Below, in pieces: positions 22,317-29,054 of a DNA stretch of 31,484 nt. The translations under genes and the position numbers were made by a program. A model generated the notes under the pieces. That model was not told where the DNA came from and searched no databases. It saw nothing but the letters and a program-made list of their open reading frames with translations. Position 1 is the stretch's first letter. Each line of letters starts with the position of its first letter. The stretch comes from DASQQQ01 sp036390995 (GTDB taxonomy: Bacteria; Actinomycetota; UBA4738; HRBIN12): contig DASWAT010000022.1 of NCBI GenBank assembly GCA_036390995.1, forward strand, positions 1 to 31,484, given 5' to 3'.

Positions 22317-23087
22317 TCAGGCGAACTGTCCCACGGCCTGGGTCGCACCCCAGATCGTGGAGGGCTCTTCGTCGATCATCCCGACGAAGACCTGGACGAC
22401 GTCCGGGTCGAACTGCGACCCGGCGCCCTCCTGGATCTCCTGCAAGGCGCGATCCGCGGAGAGCGCGGCCCGGTAGGGACGGTCGCTGGTCATGGCGTCG
22501 AAGGAATCGGCGACCGCGAAGATCCGTGCCGCGATCGGGATCTGGTCCCGGCGAAGGCCGGACGGATATCCGGCCCCGTCGAACCGCTCGTGGTGATGGC
22601 GGATGACGTCGACGGCGTCTCCAAGGAATCGGATGGGAGCGACGATCTGCGCGCCGATCGTTGGATGGGTGCGCATCACGTCCCACTCCTCGCCGGACAG
22701 CGGTCCGGTCTTGCACAGGATGTGCTCGGGGATGCCGACCTTGCCGATGTCGTGGAGGAAGAAGCCGTAGCCGAGCTCGGGGCCGTCGGCCAACACGGGG
22801 TCGATCCGCCCGGCGAGCGCAACCCCGTACGCCTGGGTTCGGTCGAGGTGCCCTCGGGTGGTCCGGTCCTTCGCTTCGACCACCTGTGCCAGGCTCTTCA
22901 TCGTGGCCAGGTACGTCTCGCGTAGGTCCTCCAGGGCCCGCTCGAGCTCCGCGCTCCGCTGCCGCTCCAGGTGGTACAGCTCACCCAGCTCGCGGGCGAA
23001 GACCACGAGCTGCTCCTGGACCGTGAGGAACTCGGGGTCGAAGCTCGCCCCGGGGTGATGCTCGTCGCGAGTGTGGTGTCGCCTCAT
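22317..23087 (-). CDS. HD-GYP domain protein, probable c-di-GMP phosphodiesterase
   Basis: A 256-residue protein. A short coiled-coil region (about residues 28-65, rich in E, L and R) leads into a complete HD-GYP domain: GHLDRTQAYGVALA, FFLHDIGKVGIPEHILCK with the metal His-Asp, MRTHPTIGAQIV, HHHERFDGAGYPSGL with the GYP motif, and RIFAVADSFDAMTSDRPYR. These enzymes hydrolyse c-di-GMP to pGpG or GMP. No receiver or membrane segment is present. ATG 23087 is preceded by TATCGT 11 nt upstream; the frame extends to 23213 without a plausible start. An RsiG-like gene lies directly upstream on the same strand. Confidence 0.93.
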   Translation of the reverse strand: MRRHHTRDEHHPGASFDPEFLTVQEQLVVFARELGELYHLERQRSAELERALEDLRETYLATMKSLAQVVEAKDRTTRGHLDRTQAYGVALAGRIDPVLADGPELGYGFFLHDIGKVGIPEHILCKTGPLSGEEWDVMRTHPTIGAQIVAPIRFLGDAVDVIRHHHERFDGAGYPSGLRRDQIPIAARIFAVADSFDAMTSDRPYRAALSADRALQEIQEGAGSQFDPDVVQVFVGMIDEEPSTIWGATQAVGQFA

Positions 23088-23208
23088 CTGGGGGCCGCAC
23101 GATACTCCACCGAGACGCCCCGGTGGCGGAACCAGCCTGATGTTTCGACCCACGCCGGTCCATAGCGCCCACGACCCAAACAGCCATCCCCCGCCCCTCC
23201 GGGGCAGC

Positions 23209-23290
23209 CCCACATCCGCCCGGTGGGGATGTGGGCCGATGGCCCTACGTGAACCCGGGCCGACCCGACACGGCCCGACCGGCCATCGGC
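23209..23290. repeat. Cluster of perfect inverted repeats between RsiG-like and HD-GYP genes
   Basis: Two adjacent hairpins: a 9-bp stem CCCACATCC/GGATGTGGG (23209-23217 with 23227-23235), then a 10-bp stem GCCGATGGCC/GGCCATCGGC (23235-23244 with 23281-23290). The loop of the second holds a further GGGCCG/CGGCCC hairpin. There is no U-tract. They occupy the 224-nt gap 23088-23311, which otherwise holds only the HD-GYP -10 candidate. They may act as a transcript-end or mRNA-stability element. Confidence 0.5.
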
Positions 23291-23311
23291 GGACGGTGTC
23301 GCTTCCGCCCT

Positions 23312-23836
23312 TCAGTCGAGAACGACCGAGGGGTCTTCCTTGTACCGGCGCTTCAGCTCGTCCTGGAGGAGGTCGAGCACGCGGATCACGGACGATCGCT
23401 TCTCGGAGACCGTGTGCTCCTCGGTCGCGAGGACGTCGACGGCCGCCGAGAGCCTCCGGTCATCCATGGACCCCGGATCCGACAGGCCCGCGTCGGCCAC
23501 CAGGCGCTCGACGCGACGGCGCGCGTGCAGCATCTCGTCCTCGGGCAGGCCGACCCGGACCGCTTCGCCCCGTGACGGTGCGTGGCCCTCGCCGGCGAGG
23601 ATCTTCGACAGCCGCTCCACCAGTGGACCCTCGTCGCCGCCCCCACCACGTCGCTCGAGCTCCGCCTTGAGGATCTCGGCCCGGCCCTGGACCAGGCGGC
23701 GGAGCAGCGAGAGGTACTCGCGTTCGGCGAGGCACTCGTCGCGCCGTTGTCGCACGTCGTCCAGGGAGAGGTCGCTCAGTCCCTCGACGAAGTCTGGGCG
23801 CAGGACTCGGTCGATCCGCCGGTTCCCGCTCGTGAC
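23312..23836 (-). CDS. RsiG-like c-di-GMP-binding anti-sigma candidate (AmfC family)
   Basis: From the GTG at 23836 the protein has 174 residues: RRIDRVL then two long helical segments. Streptomyces RsiG holds the sigma factor WhiG when loaded with c-di-GMP through two E(X)3S(X)2R(X)3Q(X)3D motifs. Here helix one shows R39, S43, R46, Q50, E54 in that spacing, and helix two shows E140, S144, R147, I151, D155. The GTG was preferred because AGAGG is 5 nt upstream and a -10 (TACGAT, 23874-23879) overlaps the other candidate ATG at 23875, which would precede transcription start. The next gene encodes an HD-GYP phosphodiesterase. No sigma gene is in the window. Reduced motif conservation could mean changed ligand affinity. 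Confidence 0.78.
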   Translation of the reverse strand, partial: VTSGNRRIDRVLRPDFVEGLSDLSLDDVRQRRDECLAEREYLSLLRRLVQGRAEILKAELERRGGGGDEGPLVERLSKILAGEGHAPSRGEAVRVGLPEDEMLHARRRVERLVADAGLSDPGSMDDRRLSAAVDVLATEEHTVSEKRSSVIRVLDLLQDELKRRYKEDPSVVLD

Positions 23837-23905
23837 GGCCACCTCTGCTCCTTCGTACAGGCCTCGAACCCGCATCGTAGCGCGTCGGCGGCCCGGCGAC
23901 GCCGC

Positions 23906-24922
23906 TCAGCACACGGCCAGGAGCGCCTGGTACGCGTCCACGGCGGATCCCCCGCCCGGGTGGTACTCGAAATGCAGGTGGTTCACGTTCGTGTCGCCCG
24001 TCGAGCCAACGTGGCCGATCACGGTCCCCACGCCCACCTGTCCCATCTGTCCGTAGGAGGACAGGTGGGCGTAGTAGGTCCAGTCGCCGCCGGGCCCGTA
24101 CACGATGACCGCGTTGCCGCCGAGGCTGTTCGGGTGAGCCTCGGCGGTGCCCGGCTGCACGGCCACCACGGGCGTTCCGTACGGCGCGATGAGGTCGATC
24201 CCCTGATGCGTGCGTCCACCCGACCGGGGCCACCCGAACGAGTCGACGAACGAGTTCGGCCCGGCGACCGGACACCGCGCGATGGCCCCTCCGGCGTTCA
24301 CGCGCTGCCCCAGGAACGTGAGGGCCTGCTGCTCTTCCTTGAATCGTGCCGTGAGATCGGCGACCTGGCTCTGGTAGTCGCCCACGACCGAGACGAGGTT
24401 GCTGCGGCTGGACTGCAACGTCTGGGCCTGGCCGGCCTGCCGGATCGACAGCTCCGCCAGGTTCTGCTGTTTCCGCTGCAGTTGCTCGGTGGCCACCTCA
24501 CGCTCCAGGACCAGGTCCGTGTCCGCCTGAGCCATGCTTCCGAGGAACTCCACCCGGTCGGAGAACTCGGTGAACGAGCCCGAGGACAGGAGCAGGTCGA
24601 TCGTTCCGGCCGGGCCGTTCTCGAACGCCAGCACCGCTCTCCGTTGGAGCCTGGCCTGGATCCGGTCCACCGTTCGCTGGAGCTGGTCGATCGCCGCGCG
24701 CGTCGAGGTGATGTCGTTGCGGGTCTGGTTGAGGCGGGCCTCGGCGGCCTGCCACGCCGCGGTTGCCTGGTCCAGACGGGCCTGCGCGGCCCCGAGGGCC
24801 CGCTTGGCCGAGTCGAGCTGCGACTTCGTGTCGGCGAACGCGGGGGACGCGACCGCGGCCCCCGCGACCAGCGCGAGGGCCAGCAACGCGCGGACGATCA
24901 TGTGCCGAGCGGTCGTGGCCAC
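23906..24922 (-). CDS. Secreted M23 peptidase with coiled-coil (EnvC-like)
   Basis: A 338-residue secreted protein. The signal peptide VRALLALALVAGAAVASPAFA ends with an AxA site before DTK. A long coiled coil (about residues 33-210, heptads rich in L, Q, R and A) follows. The LytM/M23 zinc endopeptidase domain (about 220-338) has the ligands in RTHQGIDLIAP (His, Asp) and VNHLHFEY (HxH), so it appears catalytically competent, unlike some EnvC-type activators. It probably cuts peptidoglycan cross-bridges or activates amidases during division. The GTG at 24922 has GAGGAG directly against it; the ATG at 24901 gives a cleaner signal peptide and is equally possible. Confidence 0.92.
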   Translation of the reverse strand: MATTARHMIVRALLALALVAGAAVASPAFADTKSQLDSAKRALGAAQARLDQATAAWQAAEARLNQTRNDITSTRAAIDQLQRTVDRIQARLQRRAVLAFENGPAGTIDLLLSSGSFTEFSDRVEFLGSMAQADTDLVLEREVATEQLQRKQQNLAELSIRQAGQAQTLQSSRSNLVSVVGDYQSQVADLTARFKEEQQALTFLGQRVNAGGAIARCPVAGPNSFVDSFGWPRSGGRTHQGIDLIAPYGTPVVAVQPGTAEAHPNSLGGNAVIVYGPGGDWTYYAHLSSYGQMGQVGVGTVIGHVGSTGDTNVNHLHFEYHPGGGSAVDAYQALLAVC

Positions 24923-25041
24923 CTCCTCACGGTCTGCCGGCGGCCGCTCTCAGGGCCCGCCGAAGGCTACCAGGACCCCTTTGACCTGGGCAATCTCTTT
25001 CCAGACAACGGATCGAGAGGCGCCCGGGAGCTCACCGAGGC

Positions 25042-25047
25042 TATCCT
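25042..25047 (+). promoter_or_regulatory. -10 element TATCCT of the GNAT gene
   Basis: TATCCT lies 6 nt before the ATG at 25054, predicting a leaderless transcript. No -35 consensus is visible in the 131-nt gap 24923-25053 between the divergent M23 and GNAT genes. Confidence 0.4.
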
Positions 25048-25053
25048 GCGCGG

Positions 25054-25611
25054 ATGGGCGAGCGCGAGGGCCGAGGACCATCCCGCCCGGCGCTCGAGGG
25101 CGAGCTGACCCGCCTCCGCGCCGTAGAGCCTACGGATGCTTCGATCCTGAACCCGCTGTTCGTCGACCCCGACGTCCTCTCCGGCCTCCAGGTGGCCATG
25201 CCGCAATCCCTCCAGGGCTTCCGCGACTACGTGGAGTGGGTTCGCACGAAGACCGATACCGCGTTCTTCATCATCGAGCGCTTGGAGGATCGGGCCCCGA
25301 CCGGTGGCTGCAGTCTGGAACAGATCGAATCCCGGGCCCGGACCGCCGTGCTGGGGATCTGGATCGGCAAGCCGTTCTGGGACCGGGGCTACGGCACCGA
25401 CGCCGTGCGCACCATCTGCCGGTTCGGCTTCCGACACCTGAACCTGCAACGGATCGAGCTCAACGTCTTCGCTACGAATCCCCGAGGCCGGCGCGCCTAC
25501 GAGAAGGTCGGTTTCAAGCTCGAGGGCACCCGACGCCGAGCCGCCTTCGTCGGCGGCCGCCACGTCGACTCCCACCTGATGGGCCTCCTCGCCGAAGAGC
25601 TCGTCGAGTAG
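25054..25611 (+). CDS. GNAT acetyltransferase (RimJ/RimL type)
   Basis: A 185-residue Acetyltransf_3-type N-acetyltransferase: LTRLRAVEPTDASIL at the start, IWIGKPFWDRGYGTDAVRTICRFGF carrying the acetyl-CoA-binding RGYGTDA loop, then LNLQRIELNVFATNPRGRRAYEKVGFKLEGTRR. Both ends match the common family pattern. The target (protein N-terminus or small amine) is unknown. It stands alone on the plus strand between the M23 gene (divergent) and sat (convergent). The short basic N-terminus (GEREGRGPSRP) may be an unstructured tail or mark a later true start. Confidence 0.92.
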   Translation: MGEREGRGPSRPALEGELTRLRAVEPTDASILNPLFVDPDVLSGLQVAMPQSLQGFRDYVEWVRTKTDTAFFIIERLEDRAPTGGCSLEQIESRARTAVLGIWIGKPFWDRGYGTDAVRTICRFGFRHLNLQRIELNVFATNPRGRRAYEKVGFKLEGTRRRAAFVGGRHVDSHLMGLLAEELVE

Positions 25612-25755
25612 CTCTGCCAAGCACGGACCGTGCCGGCGCGCGGGAAGGGCCTCGCCCGAGCACCCGTCGGCTCAGCCGCCAGCGAGGACGAGGGCCCGAC
25701 CGCAAGCGCGCCTGTTCAGGGCGTGGGATCGGCTTGGAACCGACTCCCCTGCCGC

Positions 25756-26931
25756 CTACCGGTCGCGCATGGCGTCGATCAGGATGTCGGCCACCTCGGG
25801 CCGTGAGAACTCGACCGGTGGACGCTCGCCCTTGCGGAGCATCTCGCGGACCTTCGTCCCCGACAGGATCACGCGGTGCTCGTCGTCGTGTGGGCAGGTC
25901 TTCGGCGAGCCCATGCCCTCGCAGCTCTTGCAGTAGAACGAGTGCTCGAACCGCAACGGCGTGATGCCTAGCTCCTCCGGCTCGAAGTTGTCGAACATCT
26001 TCTGCGCGTCGTACGTGCCATAGTAGTCGCCGACACCAGCGTGGTCGCGTCCCACGATGAAGTGGGTGCAACCATAGTTCTTCCGCGCGATGGCGTGCCA
26101 GATGGCCTCCTTCGGGCCTGCGTACCGCATGGCAGCCGGGAAGATGGCGATCATCGCGCGGTCCTTCGGGTAGTAGCCCTCGAACAGCACCTCGTAGCAG
26201 CGCATCCGCACATCGGGGGGCACGTCGTCCGCCTTGGTGGCCCCCATGAGTGGATGGACCAGCAGGCCATCGACGATCTCCAGCGCGCACTTCTGGATGT
26301 ACTCGTGGGCCCGGTGGATCGGGTTGCGGGTCTGGAACCCGACGACGGTCTTCCATCCTCGCCGCACGAATTCGGCGCGCGTCTGCGCGGGCGTGAGACG
26401 GTGCTTCGTGAAGTCTCGATGCTTCGGCAGCCGCAGCATCCGAACCGGGCCGGCCAGGCAGTAGTCGCCTGCTTCGTGGAGGGCCTTGACCCCCGGATGC
26501 TCCACGTCCTCGGTCGCGAACACGCCGAGCGCCTCTGCCTGCCGGTCACGCCGGTAGATCTCACGGACCTCCAGCACGGCCAGTGGTTCGCCACCTTCGT
26601 GCGAGGTGAGCGCCACCGCGTCGGCCCGCCCGACGCGCTTCACCTCCTCCTCGGTGAGCGAGAGCGTGACCGGGATCGTCCAGGCCACCCCGCTCTCCAG
26701 GTGCATCGTCTGCAGGATCGTCCGATAGTCCTTCTCCCCGACGAACCCGGTGAGCGGCGAAAGCGCTCCGACCGCGAGCATCTCCAGGTCCGACAGCTCG
26801 CGATGGTTCACGGTGAGCTTGGGGTAGTGCTCCGCCTCCTTCGCGAGGCCCTCGCGCCGGTCCTCCGGCACGAGCAGGTCAACGAGCGTGCCCCCGTGGG
26901 GCGCGATGGTCTCGGTTCCATCTGCAGACAT
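25756..26931 (-). CDS. sat: Sulfate adenylyltransferase (ATP sulfurylase)
   Basis: A 391-residue ATP sulfurylase of the single-chain Sat/Met3 type, making APS from sulfate and ATP. Motifs: PLTGFVGEKDY (about 58-68), QTRNPIHRAHEY with the catalytic HxxH-like element, HPLMGATKADD, GRDHAGVGDYYG, and RVILSGTKVREML near the end. A zinc-finger-like SFYCKSCEGMGSPKTCPH (about 327-344) is found in many bacterial and archaeal Sat proteins. There is no fused APS kinase. The ATG has GAAGGAAGG 6 nt upstream and TATGCT (26961-26966, minus strand) as -10. It diverges from cysH. Confidence 0.96.
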   Translation of the reverse strand: MSADGTETIAPHGGTLVDLLVPEDRREGLAKEAEHYPKLTVNHRELSDLEMLAVGALSPLTGFVGEKDYRTILQTMHLESGVAWTIPVTLSLTEEEVKRVGRADAVALTSHEGGEPLAVLEVREIYRRDRQAEALGVFATEDVEHPGVKALHEAGDYCLAGPVRMLRLPKHRDFTKHRLTPAQTRAEFVRRGWKTVVGFQTRNPIHRAHEYIQKCALEIVDGLLVHPLMGATKADDVPPDVRMRCYEVLFEGYYPKDRAMIAIFPAAMRYAGPKEAIWHAIARKNYGCTHFIVGRDHAGVGDYYGTYDAQKMFDNFEPEELGITPLRFEHSFYCKSCEGMGSPKTCPHDDEHRVILSGTKVREMLRKGERPPVEFSRPEVADILIDAMRDR

Positions 26932-26960
26932 GGGTCGCCTTCCTTCGGGTTCGGGCGAAC

Positions 26961-27007
26961 AGCATAGCGACGGCGGCGCACGCCCCCGGAGGGCACCCGG
27001 CTATACT
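26961..27007. promoter_or_regulatory. Divergent sat/cysH promoter region
   Basis: The 113-nt gap between sat and cysH has TATGCT on the minus strand (26961-26966, for sat) and TATACT on the plus strand (27002-27007, for cysH), both close to the -10 consensus. A shared regulator could control both from between them. No clear palindrome was identified. Confidence 0.45.
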
Positions 27008-27044
27008 CGCGTTGCCCGCGAGCGCAAAGGCGGCCCACCCACTC

Positions 27045-27788
27045 ATGCAGACCTTGCTCGCCGACGAGGAGCTCCGGCGTCTCAACGAGCGGTTCGAGTC
27101 GGCGCATCCACGGGAGATCGTCCGCTGGGCGCTGGCCGAGTCCGGCCTCGAGCGCCTGGCCGTTGCGTCGGCGTTCCAGGCGGAGGGGACCTGCGTGATG
27201 CACATGGCCACCGAGATCCGCCCCGACGTTCCGATCCTGTTCCTGGAGACGGGCTTCCACTTCGCCGAAACGCTGGCCTTCAAGGAGCAGCTCACCGAGC
27301 TGCTCGATCTCCGGGTGGTCGAGCTGCTCGGCGAGCACACGGTGGAGTCGCAGGAGGACGCGTTCGGGGCTCGACTCTACGAGCGGGACCCGGAACGATG
27401 CTGCGACATCAACAAGGTGCAGCCCATGCTGCGGGCGCTCCGCGGGCTCGACGCGTGGATCACGGCGTTCCGCCGGGACTCTTCCCCCACTCGGGCCGCG
27501 GCGCCGATCCTCGACCGGTACGAGTTCGAGCCCGGCCGATGGATCGTGAAGGTGAATCCCGTAGCGAACTGGACCCGCCAGGACACGTGGGAGTACATCG
27601 AGGCCACCGGGCTGCCCCACAACCCGCTCTACGACCTCGGGTACGCGTCGATCGGGTGCGCGCCGTGCACGCGGCTGCGGTTCACCGGGGAGCCGGAGCG
27701 GGCCGGTCGCTGGGCGGGCCTGTCCAAGTGGGAATGCGGCATCCACGATCGCAAGACCGCGCAGCAGGACTCCGTCCGACCGGCCTGA
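27045..27788 (+). CDS. cysH: APS reductase, assimilatory [4Fe-4S] type
   Basis: A 247-residue PAPS/APS reductase-family protein reducing adenylyl sulfate to sulfite. The cluster cysteines RCCDINKVQP and GCAPCTR (CC...CxxC) mark the Fe-S APS reductase class, and the catalytic Cys is in KWECGIH. The substrate-binding PVANWTRQDTWEYIE is present. ATG 27045 was chosen because the predicted transcript from TATACT (27002-27007) starts near 27014, just after the earlier in-frame TTG (27012). Together with sat this covers sulfate to sulfite without APS kinase. It ends in a shared terminator with the convergent kinase gene. Confidence 0.94.
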   Translation: MQTLLADEELRRLNERFESAHPREIVRWALAESGLERLAVASAFQAEGTCVMHMATEIRPDVPILFLETGFHFAETLAFKEQLTELLDLRVVELLGEHTVESQEDAFGARLYERDPERCCDINKVQPMLRALRGLDAWITAFRRDSSPTRAAAPILDRYEFEPGRWIVKVNPVANWTRQDTWEYIEATGLPHNPLYDLGYASIGCAPCTRLRFTGEPERAGRWAGLSKWECGIHDRKTAQQDSVRPA

Positions 27789-27810
27789 GCAGGCGATCCT
27801 GGCTCAGGCC
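27782..27810. terminator. Bidirectional hairpin holding both stop codons
   Basis: A perfect 9-bp inverted repeat GGCCTGAGC/GCTCAGGCC with an 11-nt loop spans the 15-nt gap between convergent cysH and the lipid-kinase gene. The TGA of cysH (27786-27788) and that of the kinase (27804-27806, minus strand) occupy mirror positions in the two arms. There is no U-tract. Confidence 0.5.
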
Positions 27811-28721
27811 ACCACCCACAACGCGTCCCGGGCCAGCGTGACCTCCAGCGCGGTGCGTTCCCCCATCACGTCACCGTCGACCTGCACGGGGAACGCCCGC
27901 TCAGACGCCACCTCGATCCGCGACGCGTCGTGCATGTAGTCCATGTCACGGCCCCGCACGTGCCGCGCCGAGCCGAACATCTGCAGGGCGATCCGGACGA
28001 CGCGCCGGCGCGGCAGGCGCCGGGCCGATAGCACGTCCAAGCCCGACTCGAGGGAGGCCTGCGGTGTCACCCGAACGCCGCGCTCCTTGTAGTACGTGTA
28101 GGGGTCGGTGCGCCCGATCATCACCGAGATCGAGGGCAGCGGCTCGCCGCCGTCCACGCGCACCGAGAGGTCTGGGCTCCGACCCGCGTAGCTGGCCACG
28201 AGCTCGCGCGCCACCGCGCGGAACGCCGCGCGCTCGAACGCCGCCTTCGTGGTGGGGAACCTGGCATCGAGGCGGGCCATCGCCGCCGCGTCCACGCCCG
28301 CGCCGCAGTTCACGGCGAAGTAGCGGCCGTCGGCGCGGCCCAGGTGCACCTTGTGGGCCTGTCCGTCGAGCGCCTTCGAGATCAGCACGCCGGTCGCGTC
28401 GACGGGATCGAGCGGCATGCCGAGCGCGCGAGCGAGGATGTTCGTGGCGCCCCCGGGCAGCACGCCGAGCGCGACCTCGGTCCCCGCGAGGCCGTTCACG
28501 ACCTCGTTGATCGTGCCGTCGCCCGAGAACACGATCACGAGGTCGATGCCGTCGAGCACGGCCTGGGCGGCCACCTCGGTGGCGTGTCCCCGCTCGACCG
28601 TCTCGAGCACCTCGAGCTTGAAGTCGGCCGACAGCGCCTTCTCGATGACGGCGAGGGTGGGCCTCGAGACCGTGCGGGCCACGGGGTTCACGACGAGCAG
28701 CACACGTTGGAAGCGGTGCAT
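27804..28721 (-). CDS. Diacylglycerol kinase catalytic domain protein
   Basis: A 305-residue DAGK_cat/YegS-type lipid kinase. The nucleotide-binding block is VFSGDGTINEVVNGLAG (about residues 64-80) with PGGATNILARALGMP, and FAVNCGAGVDAAAM near 135. The C-terminal half carries the YegS-like beta-sandwich with VQVDGDVMG near the end. It probably phosphorylates diacylglycerol or a related membrane lipid, and works at the inner face of the membrane. ATG 28721 fits the family start (RVLLVVNP). The Ub-like carrier gene ends 38 nt upstream on the same strand; GATACT lies about 11 nt before the ATG. Confidence 0.92.
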   Translation of the reverse strand: MHRFQRVLLVVNPVARTVSRPTLAVIEKALSADFKLEVLETVERGHATEVAAQAVLDGIDLVIVFSGDGTINEVVNGLAGTEVALGVLPGGATNILARALGMPLDPVDATGVLISKALDGQAHKVHLGRADGRYFAVNCGAGVDAAAMARLDARFPTTKAAFERAAFRAVARELVASYAGRSPDLSVRVDGGEPLPSISVMIGRTDPYTYYKERGVRVTPQASLESGLDVLSARRLPRRRVVRIALQMFGSARHVRGRDMDYMHDASRIEVASERAFPVQVDGDVMGERTALEVTLARDALWVVA

Positions 28722-28759
28722 TGGGTGCGCTCAGTATCCCAGTACCGGCGTCCGCCCGC

Positions 28760-29002
28760 TCAGCCGCCCGAGACCGGGGGCAGGAGCGCCACCTCGTCGC
28801 CCGGACGCAGGGGACGCTCGAGCGGGGCGCGCTCACCGTCAACCACGGCCGAACCGGCCCGAGCGACCTTCGCGAACCGCTCCCCGTACCGCTTGGAGAG
28901 CTCCGCGAGCACCTCCTCGACGGTGTCCCCTTCGGCCTCCACACGGGAGGCGCCGGCGAGATCGCGGAGCGCGGCGAACAGTCGGACGGGAACGGTCGTC
29001 AT
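28760..29002 (-). CDS. MoaD/ThiS-type sulfur carrier protein
   Basis: An 80-residue beta-grasp, ubiquitin-like sulfur carrier. It reads VRLFAALRDLAG at the start, GDTVEEVLAEL, and ends RPGDEVALLPPVSGG with the exposed Gly-Gly that is adenylated and thiocarboxylated. The sequence looks most like MoaD (molybdopterin synthase small subunit), but there is no moaE or other molybdenum gene in the window. CysO-type carriers for cysteine synthesis share this end. It diverges from glnR through a mirror-image promoter pair, with TACCCT (minus strand) 9 nt before the ATG. Confidence 0.9.
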   Translation of the reverse strand: MTTVPVRLFAALRDLAGASRVEAEGDTVEEVLAELSKRYGERFAKVARAGSAVVDGERAPLERPLRPGDEVALLPPVSGG

Positions 29003-29011
29003 CGCAGCTCA

Positions 29012-29044
29012 AGGGTACCGTCGCAAGCAGACCGCTGGTACCCT
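29012..29044. promoter_or_regulatory. Mirror-image divergent promoter pair
   Basis: A perfect inverted repeat AGGGTACC (29012-29019) / GGTACCCT (29037-29044) with a 17-nt centre places TACCCT as -10 for the carrier gene (minus) and for glnR (plus). Both starts lie 9-10 nt downstream. A second palindrome ACCCTG-CT-CAGGGT (29040-29053) touches the glnR start. Confidence 0.55.
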
Positions 29045-29054
29045 GCTCAGGGTC

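Noticed and set aside
21180..22925. 581-codon plus-strand frame
   Set aside because: Antisense to asparaginase and the HD-GYP gene, which have clear motifs; composition is shadow-like.
23582..25108. 508-codon plus-strand frame
   Set aside because: Antisense to the RsiG-like and M23 genes; no domain recognisable.
25621..25633. Palindrome GCACGG-A-CCGTGC
   Set aside because: A 6-bp arm pair with one-base centre in the 144-nt gap between convergent GNAT and sat genes; no promoter nearby, so probably chance or a minor terminator element.
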